A DNA stretch of 64,000 bases from Hibiscus mutabilis (lineage: Eukaryota > Streptophyta > Magnoliopsida > Malvales > Malvaceae): positions 25,490,969 through 25,554,968 of the forward strand of contig CM033752.1 in assembly GCA_019671005.1 (NCBI GenBank), given 5' to 3'. A program made the translations under genes and the position numbers. Position 1 is the stretch's first letter; each line of letters opens with the position of its first letter. Shown here piece by piece: positions 10,624-21,789 of this stretch. Under the pieces are notes generated by a model that searched no databases, was not told where the DNA came from, and saw only the letters and a list, made by a program, of their open reading frames with translations.

Positions 10624-11968
10624 TATAATACCCCAAAATTTACTAAGTTGATTAAGGGTCATTTAGTACTAATATAATAGCTTAAAAGCTAACTTAGTGA
10701 CTAAAATGACAAAAATGTGAAAGTTGGGATTTCTTTAATTATGGGTTTTGGAAAGGAAATTTCTAAGGTTTAAAGGTCTAATGTGATAGATAGTGAATTG
10801 AATAAGGTATTATTAAAGTTTGGTTGAATTCCAAGGAAATTGGAATGGGAATTGAAGTTTAAAGAGGTAGTGACCAAAATGTAAATTTTGGAAATTTTAT
10901 GTTTGAAATAAAAAACTTTGGAAATGTTTCGGGACTAAAGTTGTAATTTCCCAAAAGTTAAGGGCTTTTTATTTCATAAATAAACAGAGCACCTAAGGGT
11001 GTGAATCAAATGCGGAATTATTGGTTCGATCTGATATTTCGATTATTGGGAAAATCGTAGTTAAAGTTTAAGTGGAATTCGGATACCCGTATCGAACTAG
11101 AAAATCATGAAATTTTGCCATATGATAGAGAAAGGGTATAAAAGTCATTTCCAAGTGTTGGAAATATTTTTAGTTTGATTCAAGATGAATCCTACAGTTC
11201 ATTTTGAGTAAAGGATTATTTATCGGTATATTGGTTCGAATGAAAATTTTGGAGACCGATTCAAAAGACATGGAATAATTCATAAAATATTATTTTATGA
11301 ATATTTTATTGTATTTGGTTGGGATTCCAACTAGATTTAGTTCAATTTTTACAAGAATGGCAAACTAGTAAATAAAAACTAGTTGGAAGGCAAATTGGTC
11401 ATTTGGCCCCAATGGCATTTTTGAAATATTTAAAAAGATATAAGGGCAATTTTGGAAAGAGAAAATGGAAGATTAAATCTTGGCCCTTGACTGATGATAA
11501 AATCAATATCAACCATTGGTTAAATAAAATCAATATCAACCATTGGTTAAAAAGGGCAAAATTGTAATTTCACTATTAAATGAATTTAATATTCATTTAA
11601 TAGATATATGTGTAAAATAACGGTGAAAAGATGAACATTCTTTTCCAGCCAAAAACGTGAGGGCTAGGGAAAGAAAGAGAAAATTTTTTCCAAGCTCGAT
11701 TCAAGCCTCGAAACTCAATTTTCAATCAAGGTCGAATCAAAGAAAGTTTGAGGTTCTATAATGGAAGGGATCGAGTAGAATTTAGTGAGGCGTACTAATA
11801 AATGGCCCAGGGTTGAAAACAAATGCATTGATCACTAGTTATTGATGATGGTATGCTATGAATGTTATTTCGGGTATGAACTGCCCAATATTAAATTATA
11901 TTGATATACATTGCCATGGATGGAATAAATTCGGGAATTTTGCCCAAATGAGTCATTGAGGGACAAAG

Positions 11969-11986
11969 TATAGTTGGCATGCCATA
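11969..11986 (+). promoter_or_regulatory. Conserved palindromic LTR box (E2 5' LTR)
   Basis: TATAGTTGGCATGCCATA on the plus strand, the element's sense. An identical copy is at 16457-16474 in the 3' LTR. It lies about 70 bp upstream of the hairpin array. Confidence 0.6.
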
Positions 11987-12023
11987 GAGTCCAGTAGAAC
12001 GCTGCATAATTGTGAATTCGAGA

Positions 12024-12039
12024 TAACACTATAGTGTTA
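12024..12039. other. Perfect 16-bp palindrome in E2 LTR
   Basis: TAACACTATAGTGTTA reads the same on both strands. It is retained in the 3' LTR at 16512-16527 and lies between the palindromic box and the hairpin array. Function unknown. Confidence 0.7.
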
Positions 12040-12055
12040 AAAGTACACTTAGTGT

Positions 12056-12186
12056 ATGGTAAGCACGACCTTATAAACGTGCAGGATAATGGTTAGCACA
12101 ACCTTATAAACGTGCAGGATAATGGTTAGCACGGCCTTATAAACATGCGGGATAATGGTTAGCACGACCTTATAAACGTGCAGGTT
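12056..12186. repeat. Four-unit 33-bp hairpin array in E2 5' LTR
   Basis: Units read GGTTAGCACG...CGTGCAGGATAAT with the stem GCACG/CGTGC around the loop ACCTTATAAA. Two of the four arms carry single mismatches (GCACA, CATGC). The first unit is slightly degenerate on its left side. Confidence 0.85.
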
Positions 12187-13002
12187 AACACTTCGGTGCA
12201 TATTTGACTCACGTACCCAGGGTCCTCAAGGTTATATTTGGGCTATGAAATTGGGAAACCAGGAAATCATTGATAATCGAGCTATAAATAAAGGGATAAT
12301 AAATGGTAAACAGGTTAGAGAGTATATGAACTCTCGGGACATATTTATATGAACACTCAGGGCAAATGACAAGTATATCGGTAAGAATTTTATATCCGGT
12401 TTATATTATGTTAATACATGATTGGTATGATGGTAATATTTATATAGTGATCATGATGCATATAAGGCATATTATGATAACCGAGAATACATGAAAATCT
12501 TATGACATTGACATATATCATGCTATATAAACGTAGCCATGAACTTGAATAAAGTTTAAATTATTGTTATTAATTTCCTTTATTGCCTCACTAAGTTTGT
12601 ACTTAACGTGTGTTTGATTGTACACATGTAGGTAAATCAAGACGAGAGGGAGAAAAGCATTGCATCAATATTGGAAAGCTCAATAGGTAATCACAGTAAT
12701 GACATCCTAATTGAGGTTGATTTTTATAGTGGCATGTATGCTTGCTAAACTTATTCGAGTTGAGATTGGCCTTTAAAGTTGTTATGGGTTTTAAGATAAT
12801 TGATTCATGATTAGAACTTGAATAAATAATTTATGTCGATTTTAAGTAAAGTTAAGCGTGCTTGGGCTAGAAAAATTTTAGGATGGGTGACCATCGGGAA
12901 GTTTTCTGAAAATTTTAAATTACCCTGATCTTTGAATAAAGAAGTCATAACATTTCCGACTCATATCCGGTGTACGGATAGGGGAAGGGGTGTTACATTT
13001 GT

Positions 13003-13014
13003 TGGTATCAGAGC
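13003..13014 (+). other. E2 primer-binding site, initiator-Met tRNA type
   Basis: TGGTATCAGAGC, a full match to the usual plant initiator tRNA-Met PBS, begins 5 bp after the LTR terminus TTACA. Confidence 0.9.
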
Positions 13015-14312
13015 TACAGGTTTAGCCGGTTCTGGAGATTAGACGAAGTACGGTAAAGGTCAAAAGTGTATTCATGCCACTAGGATGTCAGAATTACTGA
13101 TGATTTTACTTGTTGGAATGGATGTGATTGCTTACTTCATTATGATAGTAATGTTAAATTCCAATGTATGAGAAAAGATTTGTGTCAGGTGTTTAGGCAT
13201 GTGAATCAACAAGAGATTCACGAGAGTGATAATGTTAATGATAATGCTCTACCTTCAGCTTAGCATGGTGCAGAGGCACCAGGGTAACATGATATGCATG
13301 TTCTGGATTAAGAGCTTTTATTCCAGACATTAGATTCGATTTTGAATCAGCCTGCTTAGGCATTGATTGCAAAAGAATTAAGAGTTATGGCATACTAGAT
13401 TTTTAGAAAGATATTGATGGAGATTCTATGATTGTTAATCTATGGTCTAATGATATAAAGGTTAGGTTGAAGGAACTCTGTATTGATGATCAAAGAAGAC
13501 TAAAAATAAAGTAGTATCTCGTCTGAAAGGATTAGACCCTTATTTGATAAAGTAATGTTACGGTACATACTCAAAAGTTTGTTAGCTAGAGTTCTTTCTT
13601 TGAGTGTTTCGTAACAAAGTTTATCCTATAGATGCAATGAAGTTCTTGCATCTTAACTTAAGCAATTGGATTATTTAAGGGTATGAGTGCAAGTTAATAA
13701 ACTGAGCCGATTTGCTTCTAAACTGCTTTCCACAGACAAAAGGAGAGTCTGTTGTGACAGTTCATAGAGGGCTAGAGGTAAGGTATAAAGAAGTACTGAT
13801 TGCCATATGTATTTAAAAAAATTTATGAAGTATTAAATTATGCTGGATGCAATGGAAAGGATTCAAAATAATAAAATATCTAAATAGAGGTCATAGCTAG
13901 TGAAAAGGAATAGTAAATTGAGATAACCACCTTTAAAAAATTGTTGAGGATTTCTGGAAAAGAAATCCAAGCTAAATTTATTACATAGTTCCGTAAAAAG
14001 ATTGAGACAAGGAAAATTAGGAACTCTCTAACATTTATAATTAATGTTAGAGATTCAAGAAAACTACAAAACCAATCATGTGAGTGTTGTGATAATTGGC
14101 ATGCATGAGCATGCAGATTTTTATTGGAATTTGTTATCAATATGAAAATGATTTAACTTATGCCATGGATACCGAACATCAATGATAGGTTAGGAGAGTA
14201 TTCCTATTGTTTGGAAATTTTAAATGGGCTGCTTAAGAGGAGCAGTCAGAATTGATGCTTAATCGAGAGACTAAGTTTAAGATTGGATTTAATCCAATAA
14301 TGGATTTATATT
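13015..14312 (+). other. E2 decayed internal region, no readable gene
   Basis: About 1.3 kb where gag, protease, RT and RNase H should lie. Short stretches hint at coding origin, but no frame stays open and I cannot align any domain with confidence. Most of the expected roughly 3.5 kb of gag-pol is deleted. Confidence 0.6.
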
Positions 14313-14985
14313 GATTACCACCTAGGTCGAGCAAAGGTTGTAGTAGATGCTTTGAGTCGAAAAACATTCGCTACATTACGAGCTTTAAATGCTCAGTTAA
14401 AGGGAAAATCAAATGGTTCGTTATTGGTAGAGTTGTAATTGAGATCATCATTGTTAGATCGGATTAAAGAAAGTCAGCAACGAGATGAAGATTGCATAAC
14501 CAAGATAAAGCAAGTGGAATCGGGAATTAAAGATTTTGAGATTAAACCCGATGGATGTCTTTACTATAAAGATAAAGTGTATATTCCTAAAGATGCAGAG
14601 TTGAAACATTATTTGCTTATTAAGGCACACTATAGTCCCTTGACTATGATCCAAAAAAAGTATCAAGATTTGAAGGGTCGATATTGGTGACCTGGTATGA
14701 AAAAGAATGATATAAGAGTTTGTTGCTAAGTGCTTGACTTGTCAACAGGTGAAAGCTGAACATCAAGTACCATCAGGGAAATTGCAATCTATTTCTATTC
14801 CGCAGTGGAAATAGGATAGAGTTACAATGGATTTTGTTATAAGATTGCCATTGACTTCCAGTAAGAAAGATTCTCTCTGGGTAATTGTGGATAGGTTAAC
14901 TAAATCTGCTCACTTTATACCAGCTAGAATGGATTATTAGATGAGCAAGTATGCTGAGTTGTATGTCAAAGAAATAAGGAACAAG
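14313..14985 (+). pseudogene. E2 RNase H end and integrase N-terminal part
   Basis: Frame 3 from 14313 reads DYHLGRAKVVVDALSRKTF (end of RNase H), then after one stop LLDRIKESQQRDEDCI, DFEIKPDGCLYYKDKVYIP and the HHCC zinc domain (HYLLIKAHYSPLTMIQKKY, then the CLTCQQ region near 14735). The catalytic core starts after a frameshift (VTMDFVIRLPLTSSKKDSLW, VIVDRLTKSAHFIPAR) and stops at KYAELYVKEI near 14985. Everything from there to the C-terminal tail is missing. Stops and frameshifts make it inactive. It resembles chromovirus integrases of the Tekay/Del type. Confidence 0.8.
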
Positions 14986-15000
14986 TAAATACCATTGGTG

Positions 15001-15105
15001 AATGTCATTTGGCGCAATCACCAAGTGGAAAAAACAACATGGGAAGCAAAAGATGTAAAGGAAAAGCAGTATCCGCACTTGTTTAAAACAGGTACGTTTT
15101 GAAAA
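15001..15105 (+). pseudogene. E2 integrase C-terminal tail (chromodomain-associated end)
   Basis: Reads VIWRNHQVEKTTWEAKDV then KEKQYPHLFKTGTF and a stop, the conserved end of chromovirus integrases (compare VLWWHRGVERATWESKED in E5). It is joined directly to the truncated integrase core, so most of the core, the GPY region and the chromodomain front have been deleted. The PPT follows 20 bp later. Confidence 0.8.
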
Positions 15106-15122
15106 TTCGAGGATGAATTTTC

Positions 15123-15137
15123 TTAAGGGGGAGAGAA
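15123..15137 (+). other. E2 polypurine tract
   Basis: TTAAGGGGGAGAGAA immediately precedes the 3' LTR start TGTAATACC, the normal place for the plus-strand primer of reverse transcription. Confidence 0.85.
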
Positions 15138-15138
15138 T

Positions 15139-16890
15139 TGTAATACCCCAAAATTTACTAAGTTGATTAAGGGTCATTTAGTACTAAGATAATAGCTTAA
15201 AAGCTAACTTAGTGACTAAAATGACAAAAATGTGAAAGTTGGGATTTCTTTAATTATGGGTTTTGGAAAGGAAATTTCTAAGGTTTAAAGGTCTCATGTG
15301 ATAGATAGTGAATTGAATAAGGTATTCTTAAATATTGGTTGAATTCCAAGGAAAATTGGAATGGGAATTGAAGTTTAAAGGGGTAGTGACCAAAATGTAA
15401 ATTTTGGAAATTTTATGGCTAAAGTATAAACTTTAGAAAAGTTTGGGGACTAAAGTTGTAATTTCCCAAAAGTTAAGGGTTTTTATTTCATAAATAAATA
15501 GATAACCTAAGGGTGTGAATCAAATGAAAAATTATTGGTTCGATTTGATATTTCGATTATTGGGAAAATCGCAGTTAAAGTTTAAGTGGAATTCGGATAC
15601 CCGTATCGAACTGGGAAATTATGAAATTTTGGATATGATAGAGAAAGGTTATAAAATTCATTTCCAAGTGTTGGAAATATTTTTAGTTTGATTCAAGATG
15701 AATCCTACAGTTTATTTCTGAGTAAAGGATTATTTATCGGTATATTGGATTGAATGAAAATTTTGGAGACTGATTCAAAAGACATGGAAAAAAATCATAA
15801 AATATTATTTTATGAATATTTTATTGTATTTGGTTGGATTCTAACTAGATTTAGTTCAATTTTTACAAGAATTTCAAACTAGTAAATAAAAACTAGTTAG
15901 AGGGCAAATTGGTCATTTGGCCCTAATGGCATTTTTGAAATATTTAAAAAGTTATAAGGGCAATTTTGGAAAGAGAAAATGGAAGATTAAATCTTGGCCC
16001 TTGATTGATGATGAAATCAATCTCAACCATTGGATAAAAAGGGCAAAATTGTAATTTCACAATTAAATAAATTTAATATTCATTTAATAGATATATGTGT
16101 AAAATAATGGTGAAAAAGATGAACATTCTTTTCCATCCAAAAATGTGAGGGCTAGGGAAAGAAAGAGAAAAAAATTTCCAAGCTCGATTCAAGCCCCGAA
16201 ACTCGATTTTCAGTCAAGGCCGAATCAAAGAAAGTTTGAGGTTTTATAAAGGAAAGGATCGAGTAGAATTTAGTGAGGCGTGCTAATAAATGGCCCAGGG
16301 TTGAAAAGAAATGCATTGATCACTAGTTATTGATGATGGTATGCTATGAATGTTATTTCGGGTATGAACTACCCATTATTAAATTATATTGATACACATT
16401 GCCATGGATGGAATAAATTCAGGAATTTTGCCCAAATGAGTCATTGAGGGACAAGGTATAGTTGGCATGCCATAGATTCCAGCAGCACGCTACATAATCG
16501 GGAATTCAGGATAACACTATAGTGTTAAAAGTACACTTAATGTATGGTTAGCACGACCTTATAAACGTGCGGGATAATGGTTAGCACAGCCTTATAAACG
16601 TGCAGGATAATGGTTAGCACGACCTTATAAACGTGCGGGATAATGGTTAGCACGAAATTATAAACGTGCGGGTTAGCACTTCGGTGCATATTTGACTCGC
16701 ATACCCAGGGTCCTCAAGGTTATATTTGGGCTATGAAATTGGGAAATTGGGATATCATTGATAATTGGGTTATAAATAAAGGGATAATAAATGGTAAACA
16801 GGTTAGAGAGTATATGAACTCTCGGGACATATTTATATGAACACTCAGGTCAAATGGCAAGTATATCGGTAAGAAATTTATATCCGGTTT
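15139..16890 (+). repeat. E2 3' LTR, left part
   Basis: Starts TGTAATACCCC and matches the 5' LTR up to the counterpart of 12393, where the Ogre-like array interrupts it. Includes the box (16457-16474), the 16-bp palindrome (16512-16527) and four hairpin units (16549-16675). The last five bases, GGTTT, are the left target duplication. Confidence 0.9.
16886..16890. other. Left target-site duplication of the Ogre-like insertion
   Basis: GGTTT directly before TGTAGCG. The same GGTTT follows ...ATTACA at 45673-45677, and the uninterrupted E2 5' LTR has a single GGTTT at this point. Confidence 0.9.
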
Positions 16891-17003
16891 TGTAGCGATG
16901 TCCCCTTTTCGCTAAAAAACGAGTGTTTTCGAAGTGTTTGTGATTTTCCAGGTATTAAAATATTTATTCCGTGCGGTTTTAAAAATACCGTATTTTAGAA
17001 ATT

Positions 17004-17013
17004 GGAGTCGCCA
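17004..17013 (-). other. PBS-like decamer inside the Ogre-like LTR
   Basis: Minus strand TGGCGACTCC, identical to the first ten bases of the tRNA-Arg PBS, sits about 115 bp inside the LTR. It is repeated at 27539-27548, 33940-33949 and 44447-44456. Confidence 0.7.
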
Positions 17014-18052
17014 CCGGCCACTTAGGTAGGCCGGACACCATAAAACCAGAGATTTGAAAACTATTGGGTTCGGGAGTCGGTTATGGATGGAGAAGGATTA
17101 GCACCCCCACACCGCCCAAAATTGGTACTTTAATAATTACCACTTTATTAATGTTAGATTTTCCGGATTAAAGTGACGATTAGTTTAAAATTCGGTTATA
17201 ATTGCGAATAAATTTTAAAAGCCCCGTTATCCGAGAGTAAACGCCCAACCACTATCACTACGCCTGATACTGGCCCCGTTTACGCTCAGATAAAAGGGCA
17301 CCGCATTGACAATTTATATATCTGTTATGCAACCTAAAACACGGCGAATATAAATACAATGCGATAAAATATAAATAAATACTAACATAATAAAATACTA
17401 ATCTAACATAAATAAAATACTAATCTAAAACATACATACATAAATATTAATCTAACTCATAAATAAAAACAAATCTAACATAAATAAAATATTAATCTAA
17501 AACATAAATTTAAAACATAAACAAATACTAATCTAAAACATACATACATAAATATTAATCTAACTTATAAAAAAACAAATCTAACATAAATAAAATACTA
17601 ACATTCATAAATATTAATCTAACATATAAAAAACAAATTTAACATAACTAAAATATTAATATAAAACATAAATTTAAAACATAATAAATACTAATCTAAA
17701 GCATAAATAAACATACAAAGTAAAAAAGAACACAATTTTAAATTAACTAATACTTCATTAAATTATAAAAATTACAACACAAATTAAAAGGGAAGAAAAT
17801 ATACCTAACTAGGAGCCGAATGACGAACCCCGACTGAACCCCACCGAGATCTACCACGACCTCTCCAAAATTATTAACTAGATCGGACCTAAAATAGGAC
17901 CCCGATCGAATGTTGGATCGAACCAACTAGGGCCGAGGGCACTGCCCCCAACCCCGGCCAGCCTTGCGGCCGGCCATGCTCCCAATTGGGGAGCCAATTG
18001 CATGGCAATTTTTGCCAAATTTTTTGGGCGTCCCATCCTCTCATTTGGTTTC

Positions 18053-18120
18053 CCCCATGCCTTGTATTTATAGGCATGGGGTGGGTGAAATGGGGTGACG
18101 TGGAGCAACATGCTCCACGT
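18053..18120 (-). promoter_or_regulatory. LTR1 core promoter: TATA box in a hairpin loop plus upstream inverted repeat
   Basis: On the minus strand TATAAATA (18065-18072) lies in the loop between perfect 9-bp arms CCCCATGCC and GGCATGGGG (18053-18061, 18073-18081). About 20 bp upstream is a perfect 10-bp inverted repeat, ACGTGGAGCA-aca-TGCTCCACGT (18098-18120), carrying the ACGTGG core bound by plant bZIP factors. Promoter function is inferred. Confidence 0.7.
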
Positions 18121-18243
18121 ATTTTCTTCCTTTTTTTAATAATATATTTTTTATTATTACTTTTTCATTAATTTTATATTAATAATATTATTATTAAAAT
18201 AATACTAATAACACTAAAACCCTGTCAAAAATGAGTGATTACA

Positions 18244-18262
18244 GTTGCCCCTCTTTCCTTGT
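18244..18262 (-). other. Ogre-like polypurine tract, unit A
   Basis: The minus strand reads AAGGAAAGAGGGGCAAC directly before the LTR start TGTAATCAC. A purine-rich run at this place fits a PPT. An identical run adjoins LTR3 at 35123-35141; LTR2 has lost this edge. Confidence 0.85.
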
Positions 18263-18419
18263 TCTTGTGAAACGAGGACAAAGCAAAGATCAAAAGCACT
18301 CATTTTGACCTACTTTCTTGTCTTTGGCTTTGGAATCACGTGTTCTTCTGGAACCCTCAGCTCTTCCTTAGCTGAATCTTCAAGCTGATAAGTTCTTCAC
18401 CTTCTTATCTTGGAACTAT

Positions 18420-19212
18420 AGGTCCTCCCTATATAGAACCTTTCTTTCTGAAGCCTCGAGTTATGAGTCCCTCCTATATAGAACTTTTCATTCTGAGACG
18501 GTAAAGCTTGGAGTCCTTCCTATATAGAACTCTTCACCTTCAACGCTGGTTTCTCCTATATAAAACCTTTTGCGTCGCTGATGGATTCTTCCGACTGGGA
18601 GTTCCTCCTATATAGAACTGCTAGTCTTCAAACCCTGGAGCCGTCAGTCCTTCCTATATAGAACTTTTAGCTTCTGAAATCTCAGAGCTACAGGTTCTTC
18701 CTATATAGAACCTTTCACTCTAAGACAGTAAAGCTCGGAGCCCTTCCTATATAGGACTCTTCGCTTTCAACACAATAGGTTTTCCCTATATAAAACCTTG
18801 TGTATCATGGTGAATTCCTTGGTGGGAGTTCTTCCTATATAGAACTGCTAGTCTTCACCCGAGCCTTGATCCTTCCTAAATAGAACTTTTAGCTTCTAAA
18901 AATCTGAGACTACGGGTTCTTCCTATATAGAACCTCTCACTCTAAGACAGTAAAGCTCGGAGCCCTTCCTCTATAGGACTCTTCGCCTTCAACGCAACGG
19001 GTTTTCCCTATATAAAACCTTATGTGTCATGAGTGATTTCCTTCGACTGGGAGTTCTTCCTATACAGAACTGCTAGTCTTCACCCTGGAGCTGCAAGCCA
19101 TTCCTATATAAAACTTTCAGCTCCTGAAGCCTCGGAGCGGCAGATTCTTCCTACATAGAACCTCTTGCTACGGGAGCTTGAAAATATAGGCTCTTCCTGT
19201 ATAGAACCTTTA
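18420..19212. repeat. Hairpin array of about 18 units, higher-order, unit A
   Basis: Each unit centres on TTCCTATATA and is bracketed by short inverted arms. The arms differ between units but often stay complementary: AGGTTC/GAACCT, AGTTC/GAACT, AGGTTTT/AAAACCT, GGTTC/GAACC. Units are about 45 bp apart, and five unit types recur in order with a period of about 222-227 bp (GAGTCC/GAGCCC type at about 18511, 18738 and 18960). Repeated in unit C (35299-36100) and reduced in B. Confidence 0.85.
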
Positions 19213-19220
19213 TCTTCAAA

Positions 19221-19325
19221 TTTCTCTTTTCTCTTTTTTCTCTTTTTCCTTTTTCCCTTTTTTCGCTCTCTTTTTTTCTCTTTTTCTTCCTTTTTCTTCT
19301 CTTTTTTTTTATCTCATTTTTTTAC
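19221..19325. repeat. Polypyrimidine tract, unit A (first)
   Basis: Nearly uninterrupted C/T run on the plus strand, polypurine in element sense. Counterpart at about 36109-36213. Confidence 0.85.
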
Positions 19326-19479
19326 AAGGCTGTTGATATCTTTGGACTTACGCTACTTAAGACTCCCGCATCATGCCTAAAGGACTTACTAATGGCCCGA
19401 ATGACTTACTGATGATCCGAAGGATTTAACATCTGGGGTCTCACGCGCTGCTATGGCTACCAATTTTTTTTCTGGACTC

Positions 19480-19775
19480 TTTTTGCTAAGGTCACGAAAT
19501 CTTTCTTCAAATTTTGGGATTCACGCCAAAGGTGGCTGCCAAAACTTTCTTTAAATTTTGGGGACTCACGCCGAAAATGGCTGCCAAAATCTTTTTTTTC
19601 AAATTTTGGGGACTCACGCCGAAGGTGGCTGCCAAAATCTTTTTTTTCAAATTTTGGGGACTCACGCCGAAGGTGGCTGCCAAACTTTCTTCAATTTGGG
19701 GGCTCACACCGAAAATGGCTGCCAATCTTTCTTCAAATTTGGGGACTTACGCCGAAACTGGCTGCCAATCTCATT
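19480..19775. repeat. About 55-bp tandem repeat, unit A
   Basis: About six units share GGGGACTCACGCCGAA, GGTGGCTGCC and a T-rich spacer; spacing varies with the T-run length. It is open in several frames on both strands because the unit lacks stops and its length is close to a multiple of three. That is expected for a repeat and is no evidence of a protein. Counterpart at 36365-36660. Confidence 0.85.
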
Positions 19776-19879
19776 CTTCATTTAACGAAATCCACTTCTT
19801 AATACTCTTTGATAATTCTTCAAGTACCTGTCCAAAACAAGCAAAAATTGACATGCCCCTATCTATATGATGCATGCAA

Positions 19880-20032
19880 GGTAATGCTTTCTTTCTCTTC
19901 TTTTTCTTTTTTTCTCTCTTTTCATTTTTTTTTCTTTTCTTCTTTTTTCTTCAATTTCTTCTTATTTTTTCTTTTTCTTTTTCTTTTCTTTTTTTCCTTC
20001 TCTTTCTTTCTCTTTTTTCTTTCAGCCCCTTT
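19880..20032. repeat. Polypyrimidine tract, unit A (second)
   Basis: About 150 bp of T and C with few interruptions; counterpart at about 36767-36915, which differs in length by a few bases. Confidence 0.85.
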
Positions 20033-21789
20033 TTTGTTCTAAAGTATTACACCCTGAAAGGTCGCTCCTCAGATTTCTTCATCTCTTTACTTCTTCACTG
20101 TAGGCTCTTAAATCCTCATTTGAACATGCTTTTAAACCTTTTGTGCGAAAGGCTTTCTTGTCTTCAGGGTTATCACTTGTCTTCATAAATGATCCTCTGG
20201 TTCTTATATTATTCTTATAAGAACCATTGTCATCTTCTTCGCTTGGCGTTGCCCCATTCAACCACGGGCTCCACTGCTTTGAATTTTCTGACCCATCATA
20301 CAAAGCCTTGATCTATTTCTAGTCACGGGGTGAGCCAAAATGCTTCCATCCCCGAGCTCATCCTTGATCTTCTCGTAGCACTTCGACGGGAACTAACTCT
20401 CGATCCCTATGCTTTAAATCTCATCATCATTCATTTTTAAAGTAATGCAAAAGGAAATTTACTTGTGTATATTTAAAAAAATAATGATTGTTTGAAAAAG
20501 ATAATGATCATTTGAAAATCACAACTTGGACGGGATACCAAACATTTTGAAAACATTGTTTGGAACAAATGGTAAACATCTTTTTCTTTTTCTTCTTCTT
20601 TTTTAAGGACTAAATATTTTTTTATAAAATAATGCTTGGAGAATGGTAAACAAAATCGAAGTGTATTGCCAAACATTTTTAAAAACTAATGTTTGGGGAA
20701 ATGGTAAACATCAAAACTTTGGGAGAAAATGTCAAACCTTTTAAAACATGTTTGCCCCCGAAATATCAAACACCATAGCGCATCTGCTTCAAGTTGCCAG
20801 AGATCAACTCTAATGAAGTGCATATTTAGAAGATCTTGACCATTGTGGAGATATATGCCAATGTCTAATATGCTTTTGAGAGGAACAACCCTACCTAGTT
20901 TCTACCTCGTTTAAGGTGGCTCTCTTAATCTCGCTATCTCACCATACCCAATCCTTCCCTCATTTGGGTGTCGATCAAGCACTTGAAGTTTGGCGTTCCT
21001 TGAAGCAAAGTTAACCCTTATAGGCGGAATGAAAATCAAGACATTCTCATTCAACTTGGATATCTATGGATGACGGAATGGTCTTTGGGGCTTGTAATGT
21101 AGGCCTTTGGTTTATGGTTAAGTGGAACAGTATTTTTGTACTTGTGTAACTTGGATATGCCCATTATTCCTTCCCATTTTGGATCACTCTAGACTGCCCG
21201 TTTTTGGGTTTTCACCCTAGAGTTCATTTCCTTTCTTTTTATTGTAGGCTGCCTTGCATTACGGCTATATCTCGATGTTCGTTTTTCATTCAATAATGTT
21301 TGATCCTCCAAAACTCCTCAAACCGAGATTTCTTGAATGAAGGACTACGAATACATTTCAGGAATTCTTGTGATTGGCACGCCTAGATGAAATGTTATCC
21401 TTTCTTTCTTCTTTTCTTTCTTTTCTTTCTTTTTTTCACTTTTTCTCTTGGATCGCTCTAGACTACCCATTTTCAGGTTTTCACCCTAGAGGTCACTTCC
21501 TTCAGTGTATTTTGGTTGGATATTGATGCGAGCAGGTTCAGGCAGACTACTCTTTTTCTTCATTTTCAGGATCACTCTAAACTGCCCATTTTTTGGGTTT
21601 TCACCCTATAGGTCATTTCCTTTTTCGAAATTGGCAATCTTCGGGCCGACTTGTATTGACTTGGCTTGATTCGAGCTTACGTACTAATTTTCAAAGCGAT
21701 ATTTACTTGAAATGTGGATTCCTTGTGTCTCTTGCTCATAGTTGAAGTCTTGTTCTTGTATTGTTTGATTTGTGTGTGAAGCATATACA

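Larger units (their letters stand above)
10624..12997 (+). repeat. E2 5' LTR
   Basis: A 2374-bp repeat starting TATAATACCCC (TGTAATACCCC in the partner LTR) and ending GGGGTGTTACA, 5 bp before the PBS. It matches the 3' LTR nearly end to end with scattered substitutions and small indels, for example an extra ~20-bp duplication at about 11505-11545. Non-coding. It holds the palindromic box, a 16-bp palindrome and a four-unit hairpin array. Confidence 0.9.
16891..18243 (-). repeat. Ogre-like LTR1 (3' LTR of unit A)
   Basis: 1353 bp from TGTAGCGATGT to GAGTGATTACA in plus coordinates. In element sense a short U3 (about 170 bp) precedes a TATA box, so the R-U5 part is long. It contains an AT-rich stretch of repeated CTAATCTAACATAAATAAA-like words (17340-17730) and a GC-rich hairpin-rich stretch (17950-18020). 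It carries a ~10-bp segment after GGTTATGGAT that is absent from LTR2 and LTR4. Confidence 0.9.

Noticed and set aside
13015..14312. Host gene between the E2 LTRs
   Set aside because: No open frame or exon-like signal; position and relics fit decayed gag-pol.
18420..19212. Possible CRISPR-like direct repeat array
   Set aside because: Irregular units with varying arms in a plant retrotransposon; no regular spacer length and no cas genes.
19514..20188. Open frames in the 55-bp repeat and pyrimidine tracts (Phe-rich and repeat proteins up to 118 aa)
   Set aside because: Several frames are open on both strands at once, as expected from stop-free repeats and C/T runs; no start context or domain supports a gene.
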